Notes under the pieces: model-generated
What the model was told of the DNA's origin: nothing
Seen by the model: only the letters and a program-made list of their open reading frames with translations
Databases searched by the model: none
Translations under genes and position numbers: made by a program
Shown here: in pieces, positions 1 through 5,594 of the stretch
Layout of the letters: each line of letters opens with the position of its first letter
Position numbering within the stretch: the first letter of the stretch is position 1
NCBI GenBank assembly: GCA_021732805.1
Contig: JAKFUJ010000320.1
Coordinates: 1 to 13,459 of the forward strand
Source: Betaproteobacteria bacterium
Lineage (GTDB): Bacteria > Pseudomonadota > Gammaproteobacteria > Burkholderiales > SG8-41
Direction: 5' to 3'
DNA: 13,459 nt

Positions 1-380
1 GCCTTGGGATTGCACCATTCAATCTGGTTGGCGCCGTCGACGATGACCAGGCCGTCGGGCATCGCCATGCCCGCATGGCGGAAGTCCTGCAATGTCGCTG
101 TCAGCCGGGATTCGCTGCGCCGCTGGCGCCGCAACAGATGATAAAAAGCCGCGAACACGTCCTCCCATACCCCGGAGCTTGCCGGCAGCGCCTCGGGGCG
201 CGGATCGTTCAGCCATTGCGACAGCCGCGCAAGATGCCGCAGGTGGTGCAGCAGCATGATCAGCAGCAACGCAGCAAACAGACCGAGTGCCTCTGTCGCG
301 CCGGCAACCGGCCACAACAACAGGCTGACACCTGCCGCCACGGCGAGACGCGATGCCGACTGGAGCCAGATAGGATTCAA
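1..380 (-). CDS. phoR: PhoR phosphate-sensing histidine kinase, N-terminal part (cut by window start)
   Basis: This is the 5' end of the sensor kinase gene of the phosphate-limitation two-component system; 126 codons are present and the kinase core lies outside the window. The protein begins LNPIWLQSASRL, has two adjacent hydrophobic helices (about residues 11-28 and 31-47) ending in HHLRHLARL, then a linker (about 60-100) rich in Arg/Glu and the start of a PAS domain with MPDGLVIVDGANQIEWCNP at about 107-125. This matches the usual PhoR layout of two membrane helices, linker, PAS and kinase. The start chosen is TTG at 380-378, because AAGGTG lies 5 nt upstream and the protein then begins as in related PhoR proteins; the nearby ATG in another frame meets a stop after four codons. 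It lies 57 nt downstream of phoB and is probably cotranscribed with it. Confidence 0.85.
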   Translation of the reverse strand, partial: MNPIWLQSASRLAVAAGVSLLLWPVAGATEALGLFAALLLIMLLHHLRHLARLSQWLNDPRPEALPASSGVWEDVFAAFYHLLRRQRRSESRLTATLQDFRHAGMAMPDGLVIVDGANQIEWCNPK

Positions 381-437
381 CCGTGCACCTTCATGAACGC
401 CGATTATCGCACGGTGACAGGGCGATTAATGCGCGGT

Positions 438-1124
438 TCAGTGCACCGAAAAACGGTATCCCGAACTGCGCACGGTCTGAATCAGCGCATCGTGCCTCGT
501 CGGCTCCAGCGCCTTGCGCAGGCGGCGGATATGCACATCGACCGTGCGTTCTTCGACAAATACATGGTCGCCCCACACATGATCGAGCAATTGCACTCGC
601 GTATAGACGCGTTCGGCGTGGGTCATGAAAAAATGCAGCAGGCGGAACTCGGTAGGCCCCAACGGCAGCGGCGCGCCATTACCGGTCACGCGATGACTGG
701 TGGGATCAAGATGCAATCCGCCGACCTCGATCACGTCGTCAGTGGCTTCCGGCGAACGCCGGCGCAGCACGGCTTTCACGCGCGCATTGAGCTCACGCGG
801 CGAAAACGGCTTGGTGATGTAATCGTCGGCGCCGGTTTCCAGGCCTGCCAGCTTGTCCTGCTCTTCCGCACGTGCGGTGAGCATGATCAGCGGCACGGTC
901 TGGGTACGCTTGTCGCCGCGCAGGCGGCGCGCAAACTCGACACCGTTGATGCCGGGCAACATCCAGTCCAGTACGATCAGGTCTGGCAGTTCATCGCGCA
1001 CCATGCTCATCGCCTGTTCGGCGGATTCCGCGCGCAGCGTGCGGTGCCCGGCCAGTTCCAGATTGCAGGCCACCAGCTCCTGTATCGCCGGCTCGTCCTC
1101 GACTACCAGTATCGTTGCGGCCAT
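438..1124 (-). CDS. phoB: PhoB phosphate regulon response regulator
   Basis: DNA-binding response regulator, 228 residues, the usual PhoB length. The receiver domain (about 1-120) has the acidic pocket E9/D10, phospho-acceptor D53 in LIVLDWMLPG, T83 and K105 in YITKPF. The C-terminal winged-helix domain (about 128-226) contains LGPTEFRLLHFFMTH, the recognition segment RTVDVHIRRLRKAL and the terminal RSSGYRF, all characteristic of PhoB rather than of a generic OmpR-family member. PhoR phosphorylates it under phosphate starvation, and it then activates genes with Pho boxes. Its ATG is preceded by AAGGAG with a 5-nt gap. A Pho box lies about 45 bp upstream, so autoregulation is likely. The downstream phoR, in the same orientation, confirms the assignment. 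Confidence 0.97.
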   Translation of the reverse strand: MAATILVVEDEPAIQELVACNLELAGHRTLRAESAEQAMSMVRDELPDLIVLDWMLPGINGVEFARRLRGDKRTQTVPLIMLTARAEEQDKLAGLETGADDYITKPFSPRELNARVKAVLRRRSPEATDDVIEVGGLHLDPTSHRVTGNGAPLPLGPTEFRLLHFFMTHAERVYTRVQLLDHVWGDHVFVEERTVDVHIRRLRKALEPTRHDALIQTVRSSGYRFSVH

Positions 1125-1153
1125 GCGCGCTCCTTGCGTGTGTTCACGCCGCT

Positions 1154-1161
1154 ATATTATG
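1154..1161 (-). promoter_or_regulatory. -10 element of the phoBR promoter
   Basis: Minus-strand CATAATAT gives CATAAT (five of six bases match TATAAT) 7 nt after the Pho box; the overlapping TAATAT is an alternative at 9 nt. No good -35 is present, as expected for a PhoB-activated promoter. The implied leader to the phoB ATG is about 25 nt and includes AAGGAG. Confidence 0.5.
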
Positions 1162-1168
1162 AACCTGT

Positions 1169-1187
1169 TGTTACAGCGGTATGACAG
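1169..1187 (-). promoter_or_regulatory. Pho box upstream of phoB
   Basis: Read on the minus strand the sequence is CTGTCATACCGCTGTAACA. It is two direct 7-bp half-sites, CTGTCAT and CTGTAAC, spaced 11 bp start to start. The Pho box known from enteric bacteria is CTGTCAT followed by four bases and CTGTCA(C/T), so only one half-site base differs. It points toward phoB and sits where a -35 element would be, with a -10-like CATAAT (1161-1156) 7 nt further on. This is strong evidence that phosphorylated PhoB activates its own operon. Confidence 0.8.
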
Positions 1188-1197
1188 CACGTCGGGA

Positions 1198-1211
1198 AAC
1201 TTGCGCAAGTT
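1198..1211. promoter_or_regulatory. Perfect 14-bp palindrome in the phoB/DUF971 divergent region
   Basis: AACTTGCGCAAGTT reads identically on both strands with no spacer. It lies between the Pho box and the start of the DUF971 gene, about 83 bp before that ATG. A gapless even palindrome in a divergent intergenic region is typical of an operator for a dimeric repressor, but I do not recognise the regulator. Confidence 0.4.
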
Positions 1212-1253
1212 ATTGCATTTACAGAGGATTTCCTGGGATAACCGGCTCTCGGT

Positions 1254-1259
1254 TATGAT
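1254..1259 (+). promoter_or_regulatory. Possible -10 element for the DUF971-ubiE transcript
   Basis: TATGAT (five of six bases match TATAAT) lies 34 nt before the chosen ATG. No convincing -35 is found at 16-18 bp; the region there is TTTCCT. It overlaps two in-frame ATG codons (1255, 1258) that could instead be starts. Confidence 0.3.
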
Positions 1260-1293
1260 GCGGTCCCACCCCAAGTTTCCGGAACGAACCGAC

Positions 1294-1671
1294 ATGGCTG
1301 GACTCAGCAAAAACGTGCCGCAACCGACTGAAATCACTCTGCACCAGGCCACGCGTGCCCTGGAAATTTCCTTCGCTGACGGCAAAACGTTCCGCCTGTC
1401 CTGCGAATTCCTGCGTGTTTATTCACCGTCTGCCGAGGTGCGCGGCCACGGGCCGGGTCAGGAAACCCTGCAGACCGGGAAAAAAGATGTGACCATCACC
1501 GCCGTTGAGCCTGTGGGCCAGTACGCCATCCAGCTGCGTTTTTCCGATGGCCACGACACCGGCATCTATTCCTGGGATTTGCTCTACGGCTATGGCGTGG
1601 AGCAGGAATCGATGTGGCAGCAATATCTGCAGCGCCTGCAGGAAGCGGGCGCCAGTCGCGATACCGTTTGA
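1294..1671 (+). CDS. DUF971 (GBBH-like N-terminal) domain protein
   Basis: A 125-residue stand-alone DUF971 protein. This fold also forms the N-terminal, often zinc-binding, domain of gamma-butyrobetaine hydroxylase, and it appears fused to some Fe-S proteins. Family hallmarks visible are TEITLHQATRALEISFADGKTFRLSC in two blocks (about 12-37), EFLRVYSPSAEVRGHG (38-53) and FSDGHDTGIYSWDLLYGYG (83-101). Of the zinc ligands seen in eukaryotic members only C37 and H52 are candidates, so metal binding is uncertain. I chose ATG 1294 because homologues typically begin MAGL; in-frame ATGs at 1255 and 1258 would add 12-13 residues. The gene ends 8 nt before ubiE, a neighbour it often keeps in betaproteobacteria, so a link to quinone or Fe-S metabolism is plausible, but the biochemical role is unknown. 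Confidence 0.88.
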   Translation: MAGLSKNVPQPTEITLHQATRALEISFADGKTFRLSCEFLRVYSPSAEVRGHGPGQETLQTGKKDVTITAVEPVGQYAIQLRFSDGHDTGIYSWDLLYGYGVEQESMWQQYLQRLQEAGASRDTV

Positions 1672-1679
1672 GACCTGTC

Positions 1680-2414
1680 GTGTCCAAAACCACCGATTTT
1701 GGTTTCCAGAAAATTGCCGAACACGAAAAGGCGCGCAAAGTCGCCGACGTCTTCGAATCGGTCGCATCACGCTACGACGTCATGAATGACCTGATGTCGG
1801 CTGGTTTGCACCGGCTGTGGAAACGTTTCGCCGTCGAACAGAGCATGACTCGTCCCGGCGAACGCGTGCTCGATGTCGCCGGCGGCACCGGTGACCTGAC
1901 GCGTTTGTTCAGCCGTCGTGTCGGACCGCGCGGATCAGTGGTCATCACCGACATCAACGGCCCGATGCTGCGCCACGGCCGCGACCGCCTGCTCGATGAC
2001 GGACTGATCTTGCCCACCGTGCAATGCGATGCCGAAAAACTGCCATTCGCTGACGGCCATTTTGACTGTGTCTGCGTCGCCTTCGGCCTGCGCAACATGA
2101 CGCACAAGGATGTCGCGATTGCTGAAATGCACCGCGTACTGCGTCCCGGCGGCCGGCTGCTGGTGCTCGAATTTTCACGGGTGTGGCAGCCGCTGGCGCC
2201 GCTCTACGACGCCTACTCTTTCAATGTGCTGCCGCGGCTGGGCAAGCTGGTGACCAATGACGCCGACAGTTGTCGCTATCTCGCAGAATCCATCCGCATG
2301 CATCCTGATCAGGAAACCCTGAAAACCATGATGCAGAACGCGGGACTTGAACATGTCGAATATTTCAATCTCGCCGCCGGTGTAGTCGCCCTGCATCGCG
2401 GCTTTCGTTACTGA
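1680..2414 (+). CDS. ubiE: UbiE ubiquinone/menaquinone C-methyltransferase
   Basis: SAM-dependent methyltransferase that adds the C-2 methyl group (2-polyprenyl-6-methoxy-1,4-benzoquinol to its methylated form) in ubiquinone synthesis, and in some bacteria also methylates demethylmenaquinone. It has 244 residues, close to the family norm. The family signatures RYDVMNDLMSAGLHRLWK (31-48) and RVLRPGGRLLVLEFS (152-166) are both present, with SAM-binding motif I VLDVAGGTGD at 63-72 and the acidic residue in VVITDING (about 91). The start is GTG 1680, giving VSKTTDFGFQKI, the usual N-terminus; longer readings run into the preceding gene. Only 8 nt separate it from the DUF971 gene, so the two are probably cotranscribed. 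A terminator-like hairpin follows. Confidence 0.97.
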   Translation: MSKTTDFGFQKIAEHEKARKVADVFESVASRYDVMNDLMSAGLHRLWKRFAVEQSMTRPGERVLDVAGGTGDLTRLFSRRVGPRGSVVITDINGPMLRHGRDRLLDDGLILPTVQCDAEKLPFADGHFDCVCVAFGLRNMTHKDVAIAEMHRVLRPGGRLLVLEFSRVWQPLAPLYDAYSFNVLPRLGKLVTNDADSCRYLAESIRMHPDQETLKTMMQNAGLEHVEYFNLAAGVVALHRGFRY

Positions 2415-2424
2415 CTCTCCAAGC

Positions 2425-2446
2425 CCTTGATCGGCAAGGTTTTTTT
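2425..2446 (+). terminator. Rho-independent terminator after ubiE
   Basis: CCTTG (2425-2429), loop ATCGG and CAAGG (2435-2439) form a perfect 5-bp hairpin followed directly by seven T residues (2440-2446). It lies 10 nt after the ubiE stop. The stem is short, so termination may be partial. Confidence 0.6.
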
Positions 2447-2519
2447 ACCGCGCGGCGCGCGTCTAACTTGTTGATTTTAATTATTATTATTCTTGATGCT
2501 GACTGTAATCGCGGTTAGC

Positions 2520-2525
2520 TATAAT
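2520..2525 (+). promoter_or_regulatory. Promoter -10 box for the Tim44-domain gene
   Basis: A perfect TATAAT in an AT-rich stretch after the ubiE terminator, 31 nt before the ATG. The best -35 candidates are CTGACT (2499-2504, spacer only 15) or TTGATG (2493-2498, spacer 21), neither ideal. Combined with the terminator it suggests a separate transcript. Confidence 0.55.
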
Positions 2526-2556
2526 GCACAGAACCAATATCGAACCGGAGGACCAT

Positions 2557-3399
2557 ATGAAAACATTTTTGATGACACTGATCGCGGTCTGCGGACTGAG
2601 CTTCGCCGCAGTGGATGTCGAGGCCAAGCGTCTCGGTAGCGGCAAAAGTCTGGGCATGCAGCGCAATATCCAGCAACAGCCCAAAGCCCCGGCTCAGCAA
2701 CAGCAGCAGCAAGCCGCCGGCGCGCCCGCACAACAACCCGCGGCTGCACCCGGCAACAAATGGCTGGGCCCCCTGGCCGGACTCGCGCTCGGTGCCGGTC
2801 TGATGGCGCTGTTCATGAACAACGGCATGGCCGGCGCGCTGGCCGGGCTGTTGCTGATGGCGGCCATCGCCGGAATCGCGGTGATGCTGTTTCGCGCACT
2901 GCGCGGACGCGCAACGAACGCCCCAATGCAGTATGCGGGCAACGGACCGCAACCGCTTTCATCTGCAGTGAGCGGCGCAGCGCCGCATTCAGTAGCCGCA
3001 GCCACCGCGGCAAATAACGCCGCACGCTGGCCGGCGGATTTCAATGCGGCGGAATTCCTGCGTCATGCGCGACTGAATTTCGTACGGCTGCAGCAAGCCA
3101 ATGACAGCCGTGACGGCAGCGGGCTCGCTGATTTCCTGACGCCTGACCTGCTCGAAGAAGTGCGCACACAGTGGCAGGCCGATGGTGATGCGCAGGGCAA
3201 GACCGAAGTCGTCACGCTGGAATCCGAAGTGCTGGACGTCGTGACCGAAGGGTTGCTCTACATCGTCAGCGTGCATTTCTCCGGACTGATCAGCGAGAAT
3301 GCCGGCGCCGAGCCGCAAGAGTTCGCCGAAATCTGGCATCTGGAAAAACCGGTGCGCGGTTCCACCGGCTGGCTGGTGTCGGGTATCCAGCAAGCCTGA
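2557..3399 (+). CDS. Tim44-like domain protein, exported or membrane-anchored
   Basis: A 280-residue protein with an N-terminal signal sequence (1-23, likely cleaved after VEA), then RLGSGKSLGMQR (25-36), a motif usual just after the signal in bacterial Tim44-domain proteins. A Gln/Pro/Ala-rich low-complexity segment (39-65, six consecutive Gln at 47-52) is followed by two hydrophobic helices (about 69-87 and 93-114), a linker, and a C-terminal Tim44-like domain (about 160-280: FNAAEFLRHARLNFVRLQQA, ADFLTPDLLEEV, EIWHLEKPVRGSTGWLVSGIQQ). The mitochondrial Tim44 fold binds membranes and partner proteins; the bacterial function is unknown. ATG 2557 has GGAGGA 4 nt upstream, the clearest ribosome site in the window. 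Its position between ubiE and ubiJ is common in betaproteobacteria and hints at a role around the Ubi complex, but this is inference. Confidence 0.85.
   Translation: MKTFLMTLIAVCGLSFAAVDVEAKRLGSGKSLGMQRNIQQQPKAPAQQQQQQAAGAPAQQPAAAPGNKWLGPLAGLALGAGLMALFMNNGMAGALAGLLLMAAIAGIAVMLFRALRGRATNAPMQYAGNGPQPLSSAVSGAAPHSVAAATAANNAARWPADFNAAEFLRHARLNFVRLQQANDSRDGSGLADFLTPDLLEEVRTQWQADGDAQGKTEVVTLESEVLDVVTEGLLYIVSVHFSGLISENAGAEPQEFAEIWHLEKPVRGSTGWLVSGIQQA
2695..2712 (+). repeat. Six-codon Gln (CAG/CAA) tract
   Basis: Six consecutive glutamine codons (CAG CAA CAG CAG CAG CAA) encode residues 47-52 of the Tim44-domain protein, inside a longer Gln/Pro/Ala-rich linker. Short trinucleotide tracts can vary in length between strains without shifting frame. 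Confidence 0.75.
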
Positions 3400-3425
3400 T
3401 ATTCCGGAGCGGCGCGACAAGCACC

Positions 3426-3998
3426 GTGTTTGACGCACTGGCCGTCGCGCCGCTCAATCATCTGCTGCGTGCCAATCCATGGGCGCGCGCCGCTCTGCAG
3501 CCGCACGCCGGCAAGGTTGCGCTGTTCCGCTGCCTGCCGCTTGAAACGCGTCTTGCAGTAAGCGACAGCGGCAAAGTCACTGCCGCAGCAGCGGGCGCCC
3601 TGCCTGCCGTCACCCTGACACTGTCTCCCGGCCTGATGCTGCGCGTTGCGGCGCGTGACGAGACGGTGTGGCGCGACGTTGTCATCGACGGCGATACTGC
3701 ATTCGCCAGCGCCATCAACCACCTGTGGCAACACCTGCGCTGGGATGTCGAAGAAGATCTGTCGAAAGTGGTCGGCGATGTCGCCGCGCACCGCATGATG
3801 GAGTCCGCCCGCACGCAGCAGCAATGGGCGCGGTCCAGCGGTGAAAACCTGGCGCATTCGTTCGCGGAATACTGGACCGAAGAGCGCCCGCTGATTGCCG
3901 CAAAAAACGACCTCGTGCATTTCAACGCCGAAGTCGACCGCTTGCGCGACGACACCGCCCGTCTCGAAAAACGCATCGAACAGCTGACGCGCCGCTGA
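3426..3998 (+). CDS. ubiJ: UbiJ ubiquinone biosynthesis accessory factor (SCP2 domain)
   Basis: A 190-residue protein of the UbiJ family. UbiJ binds the hydrophobic ubiquinone intermediates through an SCP2 lipid-binding domain and, with UbiK, scaffolds the soluble Ubi complex that carries out the ring modifications. The SCP2-like part covers about residues 5-115 (ending INHLWQHLRWDVEEDLSKVVGDVAAHRM, split 96-123), and the C-terminus is a charged coiled coil (EVDRLRDDTARLEKRIEQL, about 169-187), as expected for the UbiK-binding end. The start is GTG 3426 (VFDALAVAPLNHLL), since homologues begin in this way; the nearest purine run, GGAG at 3406-3409, is too far for a strong ribosome site. It starts 26 nt after the Tim44 gene and lies 44 nt before ubiB, the standard order. 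Confidence 0.9.
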   Translation: MFDALAVAPLNHLLRANPWARAALQPHAGKVALFRCLPLETRLAVSDSGKVTAAAAGALPAVTLTLSPGLMLRVAARDETVWRDVVIDGDTAFASAINHLWQHLRWDVEEDLSKVVGDVAAHRMMESARTQQQWARSSGENLAHSFAEYWTEERPLIAAKNDLVHFNAEVDRLRDDTARLEKRIEQLTRR

Positions 3999-4030
3999 AC
4001 CGCGGAATATCGCGCCCCTGCACGGCCGGT

Positions 4031-4036
4031 TAGAAT
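4031..4036 (+). promoter_or_regulatory. -10-like box directly before ubiB
   Basis: TAGAAT (five of six to TATAAT) ends 6 nt before the ubiB GTG, so transcription would start at about the first base of the start codon. No -35 is evident (TATCGC at 17 bp). There is no Shine-Dalgarno sequence upstream of the GTG. Confidence 0.3.
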
Positions 4037-4042
4037 GCGCGG

Positions 4043-5548
4043 GTGCGCATCCTCCGCCTGCTGAAAATCCTTCGCGTCGCCCTGCGTTTCGGGCTTGATG
4101 AATTCCTGCCCGGCCATCAGCGCGTGCGGGGAGCCGTCAACGTCGTGCTGTTCTGGCGCGATCTGTCGGCGCCGCGCGCCGTGCGTCTGCGTCACACGCT
4201 TGAAAACCTGGGTCCCATCTTCGTCAAATTCGGCCAGGTGCTGTCGACACGGCGCGACCTGATCCCGCCGGACATCGCCGAAGAACTCGCCAAACTGCAG
4301 GATCGCGTGCCGCCGTTTCCCGGCGATGACGCCCTGCGCATCCTGCACGAAGTTTATGGCAAGCCGGTCGACCAGGTGTTTACGCACTTCGACAGTGAGC
4401 CGGTCGCCAGCGCATCGGTGGCTCAGGTGCATTTCGCGGTACTGCCGGACGGCCGTGAAGTCGCAGTCAAAGTGCTGCGTCCCGGAATCGCCGCAGTCAT
4501 CGCCAAGGATGTCGCGCTGCTCGATGCCGGCGCCGGTCTGCTGGAACGGTTGTGGTCAGACGGCAGACGCCTGAAGCCGCGCGAAGTGGTCGCCGAATTC
4601 GCGCGTCACCTCGACGATGAACTCGACCTGATGCGCGAAGCGGCCAATGCCAATCAGCTGCGGCGAAATTTTATCGACTCACCATTGCTTGCAGTACCCG
4701 AAATACACTGGGATTTCTGCTCGACCCGGGTCATGGTCATGCAGCGCATGCACGGCACACCGGTGTCGGCTGTGGATGCTCTGCGGGCGCAGGGCGTGGA
4801 CATCCCGCGACTGGCCCGTGCCGGCGTCGAGATATTTTTCACCCAGGTGTTCCGCGACGGTTTTTTTCATGCCGACATGCATCCCGGCAACATCCTGGTC
4901 ACCCCCGCCGGCCAGTACGTGGCACTCGATTTCGGCATCATGGGCACGCTGACCGACGTCGACAAACACTACCTCGCGCGCAACTTCATCGCTTTTTTCC
5001 GTCGTGACTACCGCCGCGTCGCTGAAGTCCATGTCGAATCCGGCTGGGCGCCGCCGGGCACCCGCGTCGATGAATTCGAAACCGCGATCCGCGCGGTGTG
5101 CGAACCGATTTTCGACAAACCGCTGAAGGAAATTTCCTTCGGCAAGGTGCTGCTGCGGCTGTTCCAGACCTCGCGCCGCTTCAACATCGAAATCCAGCCG
5201 CAACTGGTACTGTTGCAGAAAACCCTGCTCAACATCGAAGGACTGGGCCGCGATCTCGACCCTGACCTCGATTTGTGGAGCACGGCCAAACCCTACCTCG
5301 AGCGCTGGATGTCGGAGCAGGTCGGCTGGCGCGGTCTGGTGCGCCGCATCGGTGACCAGTTGCCGTTCTGGAGTGAACTGCTGCCGCAATTGCCGCGCCT
5401 GGTGGAGCAGTATCTGACGCACGACCGTGACGCCGCACTGCGTGAACAAACAGCCAAACTGCTGCATCTGCAACGACGCAACGGCTGGCTGCTGGCGACG
5501 GCCACGACACTGCTTGCCGTGCTGATTGCACTCCAGCTGCTGCCTTGA
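4043..5548 (+). CDS. ubiB: UbiB, ABC1/ADCK-type atypical kinase for ubiquinone synthesis
   Basis: Membrane-anchored kinase-like ATPase required for ubiquinone production, thought to mobilise lipid intermediates from the membrane to the Ubi complex. The 501 residues contain every family hallmark: the KxGQ motif K62-F-G-Q65 followed by STRRDLIP, the Ala-rich loop ASASVAQV (122-129) replacing the Gly-rich loop, the ATP-binding K143 in VAVKVLRPG, HADMHPGN (276-283) as catalytic loop and DFG at 296-298 in VALDFGIMG. The last 20 or so residues are a hydrophobic helix (WLLATATTLLAVLIALQLLP), the usual C-terminal membrane anchor. The start is GTG 4043, giving MRILRLLKILRVALRFGLDEF as in homologues; there is no visible ribosome site, and a -10-like box lies 6 nt upstream, so a leaderless message is possible. 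Confidence 0.97.
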   Translation: MRILRLLKILRVALRFGLDEFLPGHQRVRGAVNVVLFWRDLSAPRAVRLRHTLENLGPIFVKFGQVLSTRRDLIPPDIAEELAKLQDRVPPFPGDDALRILHEVYGKPVDQVFTHFDSEPVASASVAQVHFAVLPDGREVAVKVLRPGIAAVIAKDVALLDAGAGLLERLWSDGRRLKPREVVAEFARHLDDELDLMREAANANQLRRNFIDSPLLAVPEIHWDFCSTRVMVMQRMHGTPVSAVDALRAQGVDIPRLARAGVEIFFTQVFRDGFFHADMHPGNILVTPAGQYVALDFGIMGTLTDVDKHYLARNFIAFFRRDYRRVAEVHVESGWAPPGTRVDEFETAIRAVCEPIFDKPLKEISFGKVLLRLFQTSRRFNIEIQPQLVLLQKTLLNIEGLGRDLDPDLDLWSTAKPYLERWMSEQVGWRGLVRRIGDQLPFWSELLPQLPRLVEQYLTHDRDAALREQTAKLLHLQRRNGWLLATATTLLAVLIALQLLP

Positions 5549-5564
5549 ACCGCTGTGCGGCGGC

Positions 5565-5570
5565 TATAAT
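5565..5570 (+). promoter_or_regulatory. Promoter -10 box for the symporter gene
   Basis: A perfect TATAAT 17 bp after the ubiB stop and 24 nt before the symporter ATG. The ribosome site AAAGGAA lies between. The sequence at the usual -35 distance (GCCTTG, 5542-5547, within the ubiB stop region) is poor. Confidence 0.5.
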
Positions 5571-5594
5571 TCCCGGCAAAAAAGGAACAGTGCA

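Noticed and set aside
75..1184. A 369-codon open frame on the plus strand opposite phoR and phoB
   Set aside because: PhoB and PhoR on the minus strand are certain from their motifs; this frame gives basic low-complexity sequence.
853..1293. Long N-terminal extension of the DUF971 protein, starting inside phoB
   Set aside because: The extension overlaps phoB and its promoter, is Ser/Arg-rich and lacks family similarity. ATG 1294 gives the normal N-terminus.
2447..2464. GC-rich CCGCGCGGCGCGCG stretch after ubiE as a second hairpin
   Set aside because: It can pair only in several short registers and is not followed by a T tract; the preceding CCTTG/CAAGG hairpin with seven T is a better terminator.
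3458..4432. A 324-codon open frame on the minus strand opposite ubiJ and ubiB
   Set aside because: No domain or motif is visible, and it spans two well-supported genes and the gap between them.
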